Counted from the stretch's first letter, positions 36,511-45,756 are shown. The stretch: DNA of 64,000 nucleotides from Desulfonauticus submarinus (GCF_900104045.1 NZ_FNIN01000005.1:49956-113955), one strand, 5' to 3'. Made by a program: numbers and translations. Notes: generated by a model from the sequence alone, not told the origin.

Positions 36511-37278
36511 ATGGAACATATAGAATTTAAAGTAAAATGGGGAATGGTCATCAATATAGATAAGTGTACAGGTTGTGGGGCCTGTATGGTTGCGTGCCAG
36601 GCAGAAAATAATATAGCGCCTATGGTAGACGGGTCTGATAAAACTATGACTTTAAATTGGATAGTGGTTTATGAACTAAGTAATGGCAAGCCTTTTCCTG
36701 AGCATGAAGTTGCTTATCTTCCAAGGCCCTGCATGCAGTGTGGAAAACCATCTTGTTCTACTGTATGTCCTGTAGTGGCTACAAAAAAGGATGAAGAAGG
36801 GGGAATTGTTAGCCAGATTTATCCTAGGTGTATTGGATGTAGATACTGTATGGCAGCATGTCCTTACCATGCTAGATATTTTAATTGGTATGATCCAAAA
36901 TGGCCAAAAGGCATGGAAAAAACACTAAATATTTCTGCTTCTCCTCGTCCAAGAGGTGTGGTGGAAAAATGTACTTTTTGTCATCATCGTTTTATGGAAG
37001 CAAAAGAGAAGGCTCGGTATGAAGGTAAAGATCCTATGAAATTACCAGAAGATGCTTATATCCCTGCATGTGCAGAAATTTGTCCAACAGGGGCTATTAC
37101 TTTTGGTGATCTCAATAATCCAGAGCATAAAGTGGCAAAATTGGCTAAAAGTAAATATGCTTTTAGATTATTAGAACGTTTGGGCACAGAACCTCAGGTC
37201 TATTATTACAGTGAAAGAGAATGGGTTCGTCGCTTGGCTGATAATTATCTGCCAAACGAAAAAACAAAGGGAGAATAA
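36511..37278 (+). CDS. qrcC: Qrc complex iron-sulfur subunit
   Basis: 255 aa. Four Cys clusters in DmsB-like order: CTGCGACMVACQ (near 18), CMQCGKPSCSTVC (near 75), [20 protein letters not shown] (near 109) and CTFCHHRFMEAKEK with a late CAEIC (near 150-190). No signal peptide; it is probably exported with QrcB through the TAT route. Links QrcA/B to the membrane subunit. 3 nt before qrcD. Confidence 0.92.
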   Translation: MEHIEFKVKWGMVINIDKCTGCGACMVACQAENNIAPMVDGSDKTMTLNWIVVYELSNGKPFPEHEVAYLPRPCMQCGKPSCSTVCPVVATKKDEEGGIVSQIYPRCIGCRYCMAACPYHARYFNWYDPKWPKGMEKTLNISASPRPRGVVEKCTFCHHRFMEAKEKARYEGKDPMKLPEDAYIPACAEICPTGAITFGDLNNPEHKVAKLAKSKYAFRLLERLGTEPQVYYYSEREWVRRLADNYLPNEKTKGE

Positions 37279-37281
37279 GCC

Positions 37282-38517
37282 ATGATAGATAGAGAATGGT
37301 TGCCAGAAGGCGTGGAGCGTTGCTCTTTAGGAAAGTTTTTGGTGTGGATGGCCATATTGGCTGCTATTTTTGGATGGGGCCTTTATGCCATGTTTCGTAT
37401 TTTTGCTCATGGCCTCATTGAAACCAATTTAGATAATTATTTTGGATTTGGGTTGTGGATTACTTTTGATTTGGCTGTAATTGCTCTTGGAGCAGGTGCA
37501 TTTTTCTCTGGTTTTTTAAAATATATTGTGGGCATTGAAGAATTAAAAAATATTATTAACTTGGCAGTTATTGTAGGATTTATCTGTTATTCTGGTGCGA
37601 TGTTGGTTTTAACTTTGGATATTGGTCAACCACTAAGAGCATGGTTTGGATATTGGCACCCTAATGTCCACTCTATGCTTACAGAAGTTATTTTTTGTAT
37701 TACTTGTTATTGTACAGTTCTTATTATTGAATATATTCCTATTATTTTAGAGAATAGAAAGTTAAATCAGATCCCTTTTATTCACAAATTAGCCCATAAT
37801 TTTCATGTTTTTATGCCTCTTTTTGCAGGTATAGGAACTTTTCTTTCTTGTTTCCACCAAGGTTCCTTAGGTGGAATGTATGGAGTTTTGTTTGGCCGTC
37901 CATTTGCTTATAGAGAGGGATTTTTTATTTGGCCTTGGACTTTCTTCTTGTTTGTTGCTTCTGCTATTGCTTCTGGTCCTGCTTTTACTATGCTTATTGC
38001 CGCACTTATGGAAAAAATTACAGGAAGAAAGTTAGTTTCTTATGAAACTAAAGCTTTAATGGGTAAAATTGCTGGTTCTTTGCTTTGTTTTTATCTCTTT
38101 TTCAAATTCATTGATACTTGGTATTGGGCAACTGATACTTTACCTAAAATGGGACTGACTTTTGATCAGGTGTTTAATAGTGAGGCTGGTTTTGGCAAAT
38201 GGCTGCTGTGGACTGAGTTGGGAATATGTGGTGTTATTCCAGCTATTTTATTGATAGTTCCAAAGTTTAGAAATATTCCTTTTTTACTTTATACTGCTGC
38301 TATTTTAGATTGTATTGGGGTTGTTATTAACAGATTCGTTTTCACAGTACAGACCTGTGCTATGCCTGTAATGCCTTTTGATAAATGGTATTCTTATACT
38401 CCAAACTGGGCAGAGTGGGCTACCTCTATTGAGATTATAGCTTATGGAGCTATTTTATTAAGCCTTTCTTACCGCTATTTGCCTGTATTTCCTCAAGAAA
38501 AAGAGTTAAATAAATAA
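37282..38517 (+). CDS. qrcD: Qrc complex NrfD-like membrane subunit
   Basis: 411 aa with about ten membrane helices. GLWITFDLAVIALGAGAFFSGFLKY near residues 65-90 and LSCFHQGSLGGMYGVLFGRPFAY near 190-210 are the quinone-site landmarks of PsrC/NrfD/QrcD proteins. It reduces menaquinone and in Desulfovibrio Qrc is considered the electrogenic, ion-translocating part. Followed by a strong terminator. Confidence 0.93.
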   Translation: MIDREWLPEGVERCSLGKFLVWMAILAAIFGWGLYAMFRIFAHGLIETNLDNYFGFGLWITFDLAVIALGAGAFFSGFLKYIVGIEELKNIINLAVIVGFICYSGAMLVLTLDIGQPLRAWFGYWHPNVHSMLTEVIFCITCYCTVLIIEYIPIILENRKLNQIPFIHKLAHNFHVFMPLFAGIGTFLSCFHQGSLGGMYGVLFGRPFAYREGFFIWPWTFFLFVASAIASGPAFTMLIAALMEKITGRKLVSYETKALMGKIAGSLLCFYLFFKFIDTWYWATDTLPKMGLTFDQVFNSEAGFGKWLLWTELGICGVIPAILLIVPKFRNIPFLLYTAAILDCIGVVINRFVFTVQTCAMPVMPFDKWYSYTPNWAEWATSIEIIAYGAILLSLSYRYLPVFPQEKELNK

Positions 38518-38527
38518 AATAACTTGG

Positions 38528-38560
38528 AAGGGGGCTTGAAAGAGCCCCCTTTTATTTTTT
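38528..38560 (+). terminator. Rho-independent terminator after qrcD
   Basis: Stem AAGGGGGCT (38528-38536) / AGCCCCCTT (38543-38551) with a short loop, then a T-rich run to 38560. It ends the qrc operon and lies directly against the start of the next gene. Confidence 0.88.
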
Positions 38561-38561
38561 T

Positions 38562-39539
38562 ATGGAATACGTTTTAAATCCGATTGGGTTTGTAATTTCA
38601 GAGTTAAAGGATGTCTTTTCTGCTCCAAGACAGGCTCAAGATAATTTAAAACCTGCAAAGATTTTTATTTATCCTAATTTTCGGCCTGCTCTTGATAATT
38701 TATTTAAAAAACAAAAAGTTTTAGTATTTACTTGGTTACACCTTGCAAAGCGAGATGTTCTTAAAGTGCATCCAGGAGGAAACTCAAAGATTCCCTTACA
38801 TGGCGTGTTTGCTACCAGATCTCCCCATCGTCCCAATCCTATAGGCGTACATGAAGTAACAATTTTACGAATAGAAGAAGATGGAATAATTGTACATCCA
38901 ATAGAAGCAATAGATGGTACTCCTGTGTTAGATCTAAAGCCTTGTTTGCCAAAAGAGGATAATGAGGCCAATAGTATTTTTTTCCCTTTAGAACTAATAA
39001 AAGAAACGCAAAAAATTGGGCACTTGGGTTGGCAAAGAGGTTTATTTGCTGGCTATAGTGGAAATATAAGTTGTAAATCTGGACAAAGAATACTTATTAC
39101 TAACACTAATACCTGGAAAGCAAACCTTAAGTATAATGATTTTACTGTGTTTGATTTAAAAACCAAAGAGATATTAAATGCAGGTAAACCGTCTTCAGAA
39201 GCTAAAATGCATTTGTTGATATATGAGAATCAACCCCAAGCTAAGGCGGTTTTACACACTCATCCTCCTTTTTTAAATGCCTTATTTTTAAATCAAAAAA
39301 ATTTATTTGACTTGTCTTTATTTGAATCTAAAATGTTTGCTTCTTCTTTTACTACAATTTCTCCTTATTCTCCAGGAAGTTTAAAATTGGCTTTAGCAGT
39401 AGCCAAAGCTAGTCGGAAATATCAAATTATTTATTTACAGCAACATGGGCTTGTTGTGTGGGGTAAAGATTTGAAACAAGTTTTGGCCCTGAGTGAAGAA
39501 ATAGAAGCCTTAGCTAAAATTAAACTCAATTGTTGTTAG
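38562..39539 (+). CDS. Fusion of TrmO-like (TsaA) domain and class II aldolase/adducin domain
   Basis: 325 aa. Residues 1-145 match TrmO/TsaA, the SAM-dependent enzyme that N6-methylates t6A37 of tRNA: LNPIGFVISE at the start, PLHGVFATRSPHRPNPIGVHEVTIL (the family signature) and IEAIDGTPVLDLKPCLP. Residues about 150-325 are a class II aldolase/adducin domain: FAGYSGNISCKSG, GKPSSEAKMHLLIYEN (PSSE phosphate/anion site), VLHTHPPF (zinc HxH) and QQHGLVVWGK. There is no stop or frameshift between the parts. No Shine-Dalgarno is visible because the start is 1 nt after the qrc terminator, so expression is puzzling. The joint role is unknown. Confidence 0.8.
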   Translation: MEYVLNPIGFVISELKDVFSAPRQAQDNLKPAKIFIYPNFRPALDNLFKKQKVLVFTWLHLAKRDVLKVHPGGNSKIPLHGVFATRSPHRPNPIGVHEVTILRIEEDGIIVHPIEAIDGTPVLDLKPCLPKEDNEANSIFFPLELIKETQKIGHLGWQRGLFAGYSGNISCKSGQRILITNTNTWKANLKYNDFTVFDLKTKEILNAGKPSSEAKMHLLIYENQPQAKAVLHTHPPFLNALFLNQKNLFDLSLFESKMFASSFTTISPYSPGSLKLALAVAKASRKYQIIYLQQHGLVVWGKDLKQVLALSEEIEALAKIKLNCC

Positions 39540-39975
39540 TACTTTTCTTCAATAACATTAACCCAATTGTTAAAATTAAAACCAGAAAAGTTAAAACAGC
39601 AGTTTCTATCATAGCCATATAGAATTCTTGTTCTGTTGGATGTGTTTCTACTAAATTTAAAGTTAAGGCCAAAATACGTCTGATACTGGCAATTAATCCA
39701 ATAATTAAAAATGGCTCTGGTTTTATAATGTGTTCCTGATATGAAATAACCACTGTATGGGCTACTTCTAAAATCATAAGAGCAAAGAAAACTTTATTTA
39801 AAATTACTGCTGTTGTATAAGCAAAATCTTTAGTAAATAATAATGATTTTAAATTATAAAATAGTTGACAAACAAATGCTCCGCCTAGAATTATTAAAAG
39901 TATTCCTATTGTGAGATGTAGTAAGTCTGAACCTGCTTCAAAAAAACGCTTTGAGATATTTATTTTAATAGACAT
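39526..39975 (-). CDS. PsiE-like small membrane protein
   Basis: 149 aa from the ATG at 39975, supported by AAAAAGGAGGG 6 nt upstream; the frame continues to 40083 without support. Four hydrophobic helices, with VFFALMILEVAHTVVISYQEHIIKPEPFLIIGLIASIRRIL in the middle, similar to the phosphate-starvation-inducible PsiE family, whose function is not established. It overlaps the 3' end of the TrmO-fusion gene by 14 nt (convergent). Confidence 0.65.
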   Translation of the reverse strand: MSIKINISKRFFEAGSDLLHLTIGILLIILGGAFVCQLFYNLKSLLFTKDFAYTTAVILNKVFFALMILEVAHTVVISYQEHIIKPEPFLIIGLIASIRRILALTLNLVETHPTEQEFYMAMIETAVLTFLVLILTIGLMLLKKSTNNN

Positions 39976-40069
39976 ATCTACCCTCCTTTTTAAGGATAGA
40001 TATTTATTTGTAAATTTTAAAAAAGGATTTTGGGACAGGATATTGATTTTTTTAGGTAAAACAAATAAA

Positions 40070-40098
40070 TAAAATAAGTTCAATTTTTTTTATGTCAA
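40070..40098 (-). promoter_or_regulatory. Candidate promoter of the PsiE-like gene
   Basis: Minus strand: TTGACA (40098-40093), 17-nt spacer, ATTTTA (40075-40070), 95 nt upstream of the start codon. The rest of the 39976-40306 intergenic stretch is AT-rich; a GGCAT-N5-TTGTG at 40212-40226 is a poor sigma-54 look-alike and nothing else stands out. Confidence 0.4.
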
Positions 40099-40306
40099 GA
40101 TAGACAATATATGCTCCTAATCTATTTTATTAAAATTTTTAGAGTTTCTTTATCTTAAAAATAAAAAAATAAACTGGAGATTTTAAAATTTGAGCATTTA
40201 ATCTACAATCTGGCATAGGTATTGTGAAGAATATGAAATAAGCCTGGACAGAAACAATAGAGAGTTGGTAGAAGTTTAATTTATAACTATTACTAAAAGA
40301 TTTTTT

Positions 40307-41335
40307 ATGCGTATTTTAAATTTGGAAGGAACTTATTTTTTGAATGAGTTTAAAAAAGCTGGGCATCATGTCTTATCCATAGGATATGATGATATTTGTG
40401 ATTTAAAGTTAGAAAAATTTCTAATGCCTTTAGAATTGATAAACTTTCTAAAGGCAAAAAATTTTTTTCCAGATATAGTTGTTTGGAACGATGTCTGTAA
40501 ACCCCCAGCAATATTAGGCTTTGAGTTATTGCCATGTTTGACTATTGGATTTTCCATAGATCAATATTGTAATCCATGGCATGTTCCATTTTCTGCGTGT
40601 TTTGACTTATTTTTAGTAGCTCAAAAAGATTATCTTTCTATTTTTAAGCAAAATAATGAATATACACAAATCGAATGGCTACCACTATTTTTTGATCCCA
40701 AAAGGGCTTTTGATAGTGGGGGAAAAAGAGATATTCCAATTAGCTTTGTAGGAACTTTAGATGGTGTATATAATAGAAATCGACGAAGTTTTTTAGAAGC
40801 TTGTCAAAAGAAACTTCCTTTAGTTATCTTACAAGGAAATTATCAACCTATATACTCACGAAGTAAAATAGTCTTAAATCAAAGTGCTGCAGGTGAATTG
40901 AACTTTAGGATTTTTGAAGCAGCAGCTTGCGGGGCTGTGGTTTTAACAGAAGATGTGGAGAATGGTTTGAGAGATTTATTTGAAATAGAAAAAGAGATTG
41001 TAGTATATAAACGAGATAATGTAAAAAGTGCAGTAAAAAAAGCTAAAGAAATACTCAAATCTGACCGATTAGAAAAAATTGCCTTGGCTGGTAAAGAAAA
41101 AGTATATAAATATCATCAGGTTAAAAATAGAGTAGAATTTATCTTGACAAAAGCAAAAAATCTTTTGTCTTTAAAAGCTTATAAAAAACGACTTTGTTAT
41201 AAACAAAAAGTATTACAGGAATTAGCAAAAGTTTTTTATTTTTTGAGTTTAGATGAAGAAATAAATATTCCAATCACAGTTAGAAAAGATTATTTTGTTT
41301 TGGCAAAGAAAATAGAGAGTATGCAGAAGTTATAA
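40307..41335 (+). CDS. CgeB-like family 1 glycosyltransferase
   Basis: 342 aa. GT-B features: N-terminal MRILNLEGTYFLNEFKKAGHH, middle segment IPISFVGTLDGVYNRNR (start of the C-terminal Rossmann domain), then IVLNQSAAGELNFRIFEAAACGAVVLTED, the nucleotide-sugar binding segment with EAxACGA, typical of CgeB/Glyco_trans_1_2 proteins. Often such genes lie near flagellin or surface-glycan loci; here it stands alone with a PAPS-reductase-like gene downstream (62 nt). Acceptor unknown. Confidence 0.78.
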   Translation: MRILNLEGTYFLNEFKKAGHHVLSIGYDDICDLKLEKFLMPLELINFLKAKNFFPDIVVWNDVCKPPAILGFELLPCLTIGFSIDQYCNPWHVPFSACFDLFLVAQKDYLSIFKQNNEYTQIEWLPLFFDPKRAFDSGGKRDIPISFVGTLDGVYNRNRRSFLEACQKKLPLVILQGNYQPIYSRSKIVLNQSAAGELNFRIFEAAACGAVVLTEDVENGLRDLFEIEKEIVVYKRDNVKSAVKKAKEILKSDRLEKIALAGKEKVYKYHQVKNRVEFILTKAKNLLSLKAYKKRLCYKQKVLQELAKVFYFLSLDEEINIPITVRKDYFVLAKKIESMQKL

Positions 41336-41397
41336 TTTTTAGGTTTTTAAGTAAGTCTTTATGATTTTATATTTGTGAATAATTTAGGAATTACTTT

Positions 41398-42072
41398 ATG
41401 TTAAATGGGTTAGAAGCTAAAATTATTTTTACTGAACAGTGTTTTGAAGAAGCCTATAAAAAATACAAAAATATTTTTGTTGCCTGGACCGGAGGCAAAG
41501 ACTCAACAGTTGCGTTATTTTTGTGGAAGCGTTTTTTAGAGCAAAAAAATCCAAATGAAAAGGTGAAAGCTTTAAATATAGATACAGGTTTAAAATTCCC
41601 TGAAATAATAGAATTTAGAGATAAGTGGGCAAAGGAATGGAATATAGATTTGTTAATCGTTCGTCCTAAAGTAAATCTTTTACATTATGATATTGCTAAA
41701 GACAAAGTAAAGTGTTGTCGGGATTTAAAAATTTTACCCTTGCAAGAGGCAATTAAGGAAAAACAAATAGAAGTACTTATTACTGGAATTAGAGGTGACG
41801 AACATCCTGATAGAGAGAAAAGACAGTGTTTTGAAAAGAGAAACTCTCCTTCTTATATGCAATTGAATCCTCTTTTAGAATGGAAAGAGATAGATATTTG
41901 GACATTTACTTATAAAGAAAAATTGCCCTACTGTTCTTTGTATGATAAAGGTTATCGGTCTTTGGGGTGTATGCCCTGCACTTCTCTCACCTTTGATTCA
42001 GAAGAAAGATCTGGTAGAGATAAAGAAAAAGAAAGTAAACTTTCTATCTTAACAAGTTTAGGATATTTTTAA
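41398..42072 (+). CDS. PAPS reductase-family (CysH/CysD-like) protein
   Basis: 224 aa. VAWTGGKDSTVALFLWKRFL is the PP-motif of adenine-nucleotide alpha-hydrolase/PAPS reductase proteins, followed by ALNIDTGLKFPEIIEFRDKW, KVKCCRDLKILPL and the C-terminal LGCMPCTSLT. The paired CC and CxxC cysteines resemble those binding a [4Fe-4S] cluster in APS reductases. An assimilatory role, or a sulfurtransferase/tRNA or phosphorothioation-like role, are both possible; a dissimilatory sulfate reducer would not need it for respiration. Converges on the M29 peptidase gene with 11 nt between. Confidence 0.78.
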   Translation: MLNGLEAKIIFTEQCFEEAYKKYKNIFVAWTGGKDSTVALFLWKRFLEQKNPNEKVKALNIDTGLKFPEIIEFRDKWAKEWNIDLLIVRPKVNLLHYDIAKDKVKCCRDLKILPLQEAIKEKQIEVLITGIRGDEHPDREKRQCFEKRNSPSYMQLNPLLEWKEIDIWTFTYKEKLPYCSLYDKGYRSLGCMPCTSLTFDSEERSGRDKEKESKLSILTSLGYF

Positions 42073-42083
42073 TTAAACTAGGC

Positions 42084-43289
42084 TTATAACTTAATATTAA
42101 ATTCTCCTTTCTTATAAATAGTAATGGTCTTGCCATTTTTTAACTTGCCTTCTACTATTTTATCTTCTGTGTTCACAAGATCCCAATGTAATCCAGAGTC
42201 GTTAAAGCCCAATTCTTGTTTAAGTTCTGGAGTAAGTTCTTTAGGATTTCCAGCATAAGTGTCAGCATATGAAGCGCCTAAGGCTATATGACAATTGCCA
42301 AATTCTCCTCCAAAGTTTTCATCATAAAGGGTATTGGCCATAAACTTAGATATTTTGGAAAAACGTTTATCAGTAAGAGAAAATTCACCTACATAGCTAG
42401 CACCCTTATCCAAAGCAATTTGTTTGCGAACAAATTCTTCTCCTTGTTTGGCTTTAGCTTCTATTACTTTTCCTTTCTCAAATTTTAACCATACATCTTT
42501 AACCAGATTTCCGTTTCTATACGAAGGCTGATTGGCAAAATAAATACCATGTGTAAACCTCAAATCTGGAGATAAAAATATTTCAAAACTTGGAATGTTG
42601 TGCCCAGATATTCCAATCCATTTTCTTTTTTCTCCTGGATAAACATAGAGATCTGTATGTTTAGATTTTATATGCAAATATTCTATATCAAGGCTGTTTA
42701 ACCAATCTTGTATTTTTTTGTTTTTTTGATAAATGTCTTCCCATTTTTGAACAGGGTTTTCAGAGTTCAGATAAACAGCTTCTATTATTTGTTGTTTATA
42801 ACTAGCAATGTCTAAATTCGCTTTATTGGCTAACTCCTGAGTAGGATAAAGACAAAGAGTCCATCCAAATTCTTGATTATTTTCGCGCTCTTCTAATATT
42901 TCGCGAAGGTATTTTTTGCTTAAAGTAAATAAACCTATTTTAGCAGGATCAATATTTTCTAAATGAGTTAAAGACTCTGGTGCTAAAAGAGAAATAAGTC
43001 CATTTAAATTGGAATATAATTCTTTATCTCCTGGGGTTTTAAATTTTATTTGTTCTTCATTAGCATAAGAAAAAAATGTTTTTTCTATTTCAGGAGGCCA
43101 AGTTATACGTAAAACAGGATTTAGTCTCATTTCTAAAATTTGTTTTACCAGAATATTTGCCAAAGGAAGTGCTTGGTTATCTGTTTTAATAAGAATAACC
43201 TCTCCAGGTTTATACTGTTTTATACGGGCTTTTTTTAACCCCCAAAGCAAAACTTTGGCATATTTTTCTAATTCTTGTTGATTAAACAT
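42084..43289 (-). CDS. M29-family aminopeptidase
   Basis: 401 aa, usual size. YAKVLLWGLKKARIKQYKPGEVILIKTDN at the N-terminus; metal-binding region with GHNIPSFEIFLSPDL, TDKRFSKISKFMANTLYDENFGGEFGNCHIALGASYADTYAG and SGLHWDLVNTED near the end, as in thermophilic aminopeptidases (AmpS/AmpT) that use two metal ions. Cytoplasmic, releases N-terminal residues from peptides. Its start codon overlaps the HdrA-MvhD stop by 1 nt (TAATG), a surprising coupling. Confidence 0.88.
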   Translation of the reverse strand: MFNQQELEKYAKVLLWGLKKARIKQYKPGEVILIKTDNQALPLANILVKQILEMRLNPVLRITWPPEIEKTFFSYANEEQIKFKTPGDKELYSNLNGLISLLAPESLTHLENIDPAKIGLFTLSKKYLREILEERENNQEFGWTLCLYPTQELANKANLDIASYKQQIIEAVYLNSENPVQKWEDIYQKNKKIQDWLNSLDIEYLHIKSKHTDLYVYPGEKRKWIGISGHNIPSFEIFLSPDLRFTHGIYFANQPSYRNGNLVKDVWLKFEKGKVIEAKAKQGEEFVRKQIALDKGASYVGEFSLTDKRFSKISKFMANTLYDENFGGEFGNCHIALGASYADTYAGNPKELTPELKQELGFNDSGLHWDLVNTEDKIVEGKLKNGKTITIYKKGEFNIKL

Positions 43290-45571
43290 TATGACTCCTT
43301 GGAAGTTAAATTTTTACTCATAGCATTTAGAATTTTAGCTAATTTATCATATAAAGTTACACCTATGTATTCAAATCTTAGGCTATCTCCTTTTAATCCA
43401 AAGGCACTTAGAGTACCTTTTACCATTTTTACCCTTCTGTCTTCTAGGTAATTTCCCCACATATGGTGGCAATTTTTAGGTGGACACCCTCCGATAAGAA
43501 TGCCATCAGCTTTATTCTGGGTTAAAATTTCTATAGCCAAATCTATATTAAAAGACGCAGAACACCTAATCCTAATAGTTCTAACATTTAAGGGAATTTC
43601 AAAACCCTTAGGCCCCATTAAATCTGCTGCTCCATATGCGCACCAATAGCATAAAAAGGCCAGTATTCTAGGTTTATTGGGTTGAGCATGGGAAAATGCC
43701 TTGTCTACCATTTCCAAAATCTGGGCATCTTCTAAATTTTTTAAAGTAATTGCTTTAGAAGGGCAAGTGCTAACACATAAGCCACATCCTTTACAGAAAT
43801 GAGAAGCAATAGAGAAATATGGATAGGTATCTTCTCGGATAATAGCACTGTGCGGGCACATAGGCACACATAAACCACAATGAGAGCATTTTTCTGGATC
43901 AATATAAGAGACATGTTTTTGAGATTTTCCTTTTAAGGCACTGTAGGCATTAAAAGCAGCTTTAGCTCCAGAATCTATACTGTCTTGAACATCTTTTGGT
44001 CCTTTGGAAGCACCTGCTAAAAAGATTCGTTCTACCAATGATTCTCCAGGACGAACTACCTTTGGTTGGAATTCAATAGGGTAGTTGAATTCATCAGTTT
44101 GTAGGCCTAATTGTCTCATTAAATTCACCTCGCCTGGCAAAAGAGGCTCTGCTAAAACCACTAAATCTGCTTCAAAATCTCCGTCATTTGTTTTTACTTC
44201 TAACCAATCATCTCCTGTAATTTCTTTTACTTCTGTTTGAATAAATTCAACTCCCCTTTCTTGAGCTACTTTTAAGTAGTGTTCACCATTCCTGCCCATA
44301 GGTCTTAGGTTTTTATAAAGTACTGTTACTTCTGTACCCATAAAAAATGATGCCATTCTAAAAGCATGTTTTAAGGTAATAGTGCAGCAAAGTTTAGAGC
44401 AATAACCAACATCGTCTTTCTGACAAAGTACAAAGACGACGCTAATAGGTGGTTTCCCAAAAAAACGATGGGCAACCAGTCTTTCAAATTGAGTAAGAGT
44501 GATGACCTTAGGATTGCTTGGATTTAAGTGTTTATATTTATTTAGTTCTGCGGGCTGAAAACCAGTTGCAAGTACAATGCTGCCAATGGTTTTATCTATA
44601 AATTTGGTTTTTGCGTCTAAATTAATTGCTGAAGTAGGGCATACTTCTACGCACTTGCCACATTTTGAGCAAATAGAATCGTCAATCGCGTACGTATCTG
44701 GGAAAAGAAGAAAATGACCTTTGCCAATTGCTTTTTTAGGTTTTAGGCCAAGTTCAAAAGGGTTAGGCCCTTCTTCTGGACATATATCAGCACATTTACC
44801 ACAGGCAATACAGAGTTGAGGGTCTACATATTCTGGCTTTTTAACTAAATTTATTTGAAAATTTACATCTTTTTTTTCTACATCTGCAATTTCTGTTTCA
44901 GTAAGAACTTCAACCTTTTCAGAAAATAAAGCGTCTCTTGCAAGCACAGGTAGCACACATTCACTAGTACAAAAACTTGAAGATCCTTCACTTTGCCATA
45001 AAAAAGGTATTTGTCCTGTGATGCCTCCTAAATGACTTTTTTTCTCAATAATAGTGCTTTTAACCCCAAGCTCTGCTAAGGTTAAAGCAGTGCTTAAGCC
45101 AGCAACACCACCGCCTACTATTAGGACTTCTTGAGCTAAATTTTGGGTTTCTAAGGCAGGAATATTCTTTATAAGTTTAGCATGAGCCATAATTAACATA
45201 TCTAAGGCTTTGGCTGTAATGTCCTTAGAAGATTCTGTTTTGTGGACCCAAACACAATGCTCTCTGATATTGGCTGTTTCAAAAAAAGCCTTGTTTATTT
45301 CAAGATAATCTAAAATTTGACTTAATTTGTCTTCTGTAAAGGTTAGAGAAGAACGCTCAGAGCAACCAATAAATAGTAAACGATTAAACTTGCCTTTTAA
45401 ACTTTTCCAAAATTCTTTTTTTTGTTTGCAAATAAGTGGTTCAATTAAAGTATAGTTGACATAAGTAAGATTTTCGGCCTGCTTTTGTAAAAAATTAAAA
45501 TCTATTTTTTCCTCTAAAGTTGACCCACATGTGCAAAAAATGATTCCAATTTTAATGGTTTTGTTACTCAT
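43289..45571 (-). CDS. HdrA-MvhD fusion flavoprotein (QmoB-like)
   Basis: 760 aa. N-terminal HdrA domain (IGIIFCTCGSTLEEKIDF), FAD fold VLIVGGGVAGLSTALTLAELGV, inserted FeS motifs CIACGKCADICPEEG and CSKCGKCVEVCPTSAI, a second FAD segment, then CSHCGLCVPMCPHSAI and CKGCGLCVSTCPSKAI. The C-terminus is an MvhD domain (FLCYWCAYGAADLMG, IRCSASFNIDL, IGGCPPKNCHHMWGN). That architecture is the one of QmoB, which moves electrons between menaquinone and APS reductase, and of HdrA2-like bifurcating proteins. No apr/qmoAC or hdrBC gene is near, so its partner is unknown. RBS AAAAAGGAG. Confidence 0.87.
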   Translation of the reverse strand: MSNKTIKIGIIFCTCGSTLEEKIDFNFLQKQAENLTYVNYTLIEPLICKQKKEFWKSLKGKFNRLLFIGCSERSSLTFTEDKLSQILDYLEINKAFFETANIREHCVWVHKTESSKDITAKALDMLIMAHAKLIKNIPALETQNLAQEVLIVGGGVAGLSTALTLAELGVKSTIIEKKSHLGGITGQIPFLWQSEGSSSFCTSECVLPVLARDALFSEKVEVLTETEIADVEKKDVNFQINLVKKPEYVDPQLCIACGKCADICPEEGPNPFELGLKPKKAIGKGHFLLFPDTYAIDDSICSKCGKCVEVCPTSAINLDAKTKFIDKTIGSIVLATGFQPAELNKYKHLNPSNPKVITLTQFERLVAHRFFGKPPISVVFVLCQKDDVGYCSKLCCTITLKHAFRMASFFMGTEVTVLYKNLRPMGRNGEHYLKVAQERGVEFIQTEVKEITGDDWLEVKTNDGDFEADLVVLAEPLLPGEVNLMRQLGLQTDEFNYPIEFQPKVVRPGESLVERIFLAGASKGPKDVQDSIDSGAKAAFNAYSALKGKSQKHVSYIDPEKCSHCGLCVPMCPHSAIIREDTYPYFSIASHFCKGCGLCVSTCPSKAITLKNLEDAQILEMVDKAFSHAQPNKPRILAFLCYWCAYGAADLMGPKGFEIPLNVRTIRIRCSASFNIDLAIEILTQNKADGILIGGCPPKNCHHMWGNYLEDRRVKMVKGTLSAFGLKGDSLRFEYIGVTLYDKLAKILNAMSKNLTSKES

Positions 45572-45705
45572 AGGATATCTCCTTTTTAGACCATAAAATA
45601 AAAATTAGTTACTCCTAATCCTTAAACTTGGCAATGCTTGTGCATAATTTCTCAAGATTTTTTGCATTAGAGAATTGATAAAAAAAATTAAAAAAATAAT
45701 GTGTT

Positions 45706-45756
45706 TTGACAAAAAAATTAAACAATATTGACATAATTTTATGTTTTTACTATTTG
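45706..45756 (+). promoter_or_regulatory. Promoter region of the cas6/type III operon
   Basis: Two TTGACA hexamers 22 bp apart (45706-45711 and 45728-45733) in an AT-rich stretch. The second has TATTTG at 45751-45756 with a 17-nt spacer. It precedes the cas6 start by about 65 nt. The direct repetition may mean two promoters or one promoter plus a bound factor. Confidence 0.45.

Noticed and set aside
40212..40226. Possible sigma-54 promoter before the CgeB-like glycosyltransferase
   Set aside because: GGCAT-N5-TTGTG lacks the invariant GC of the -12 element.
43289..45571. Selenocysteine in the HdrA domain, as in some methanogen HdrA
   Set aside because: The frame has no internal TGA and the relevant positions are encoded as Cys.
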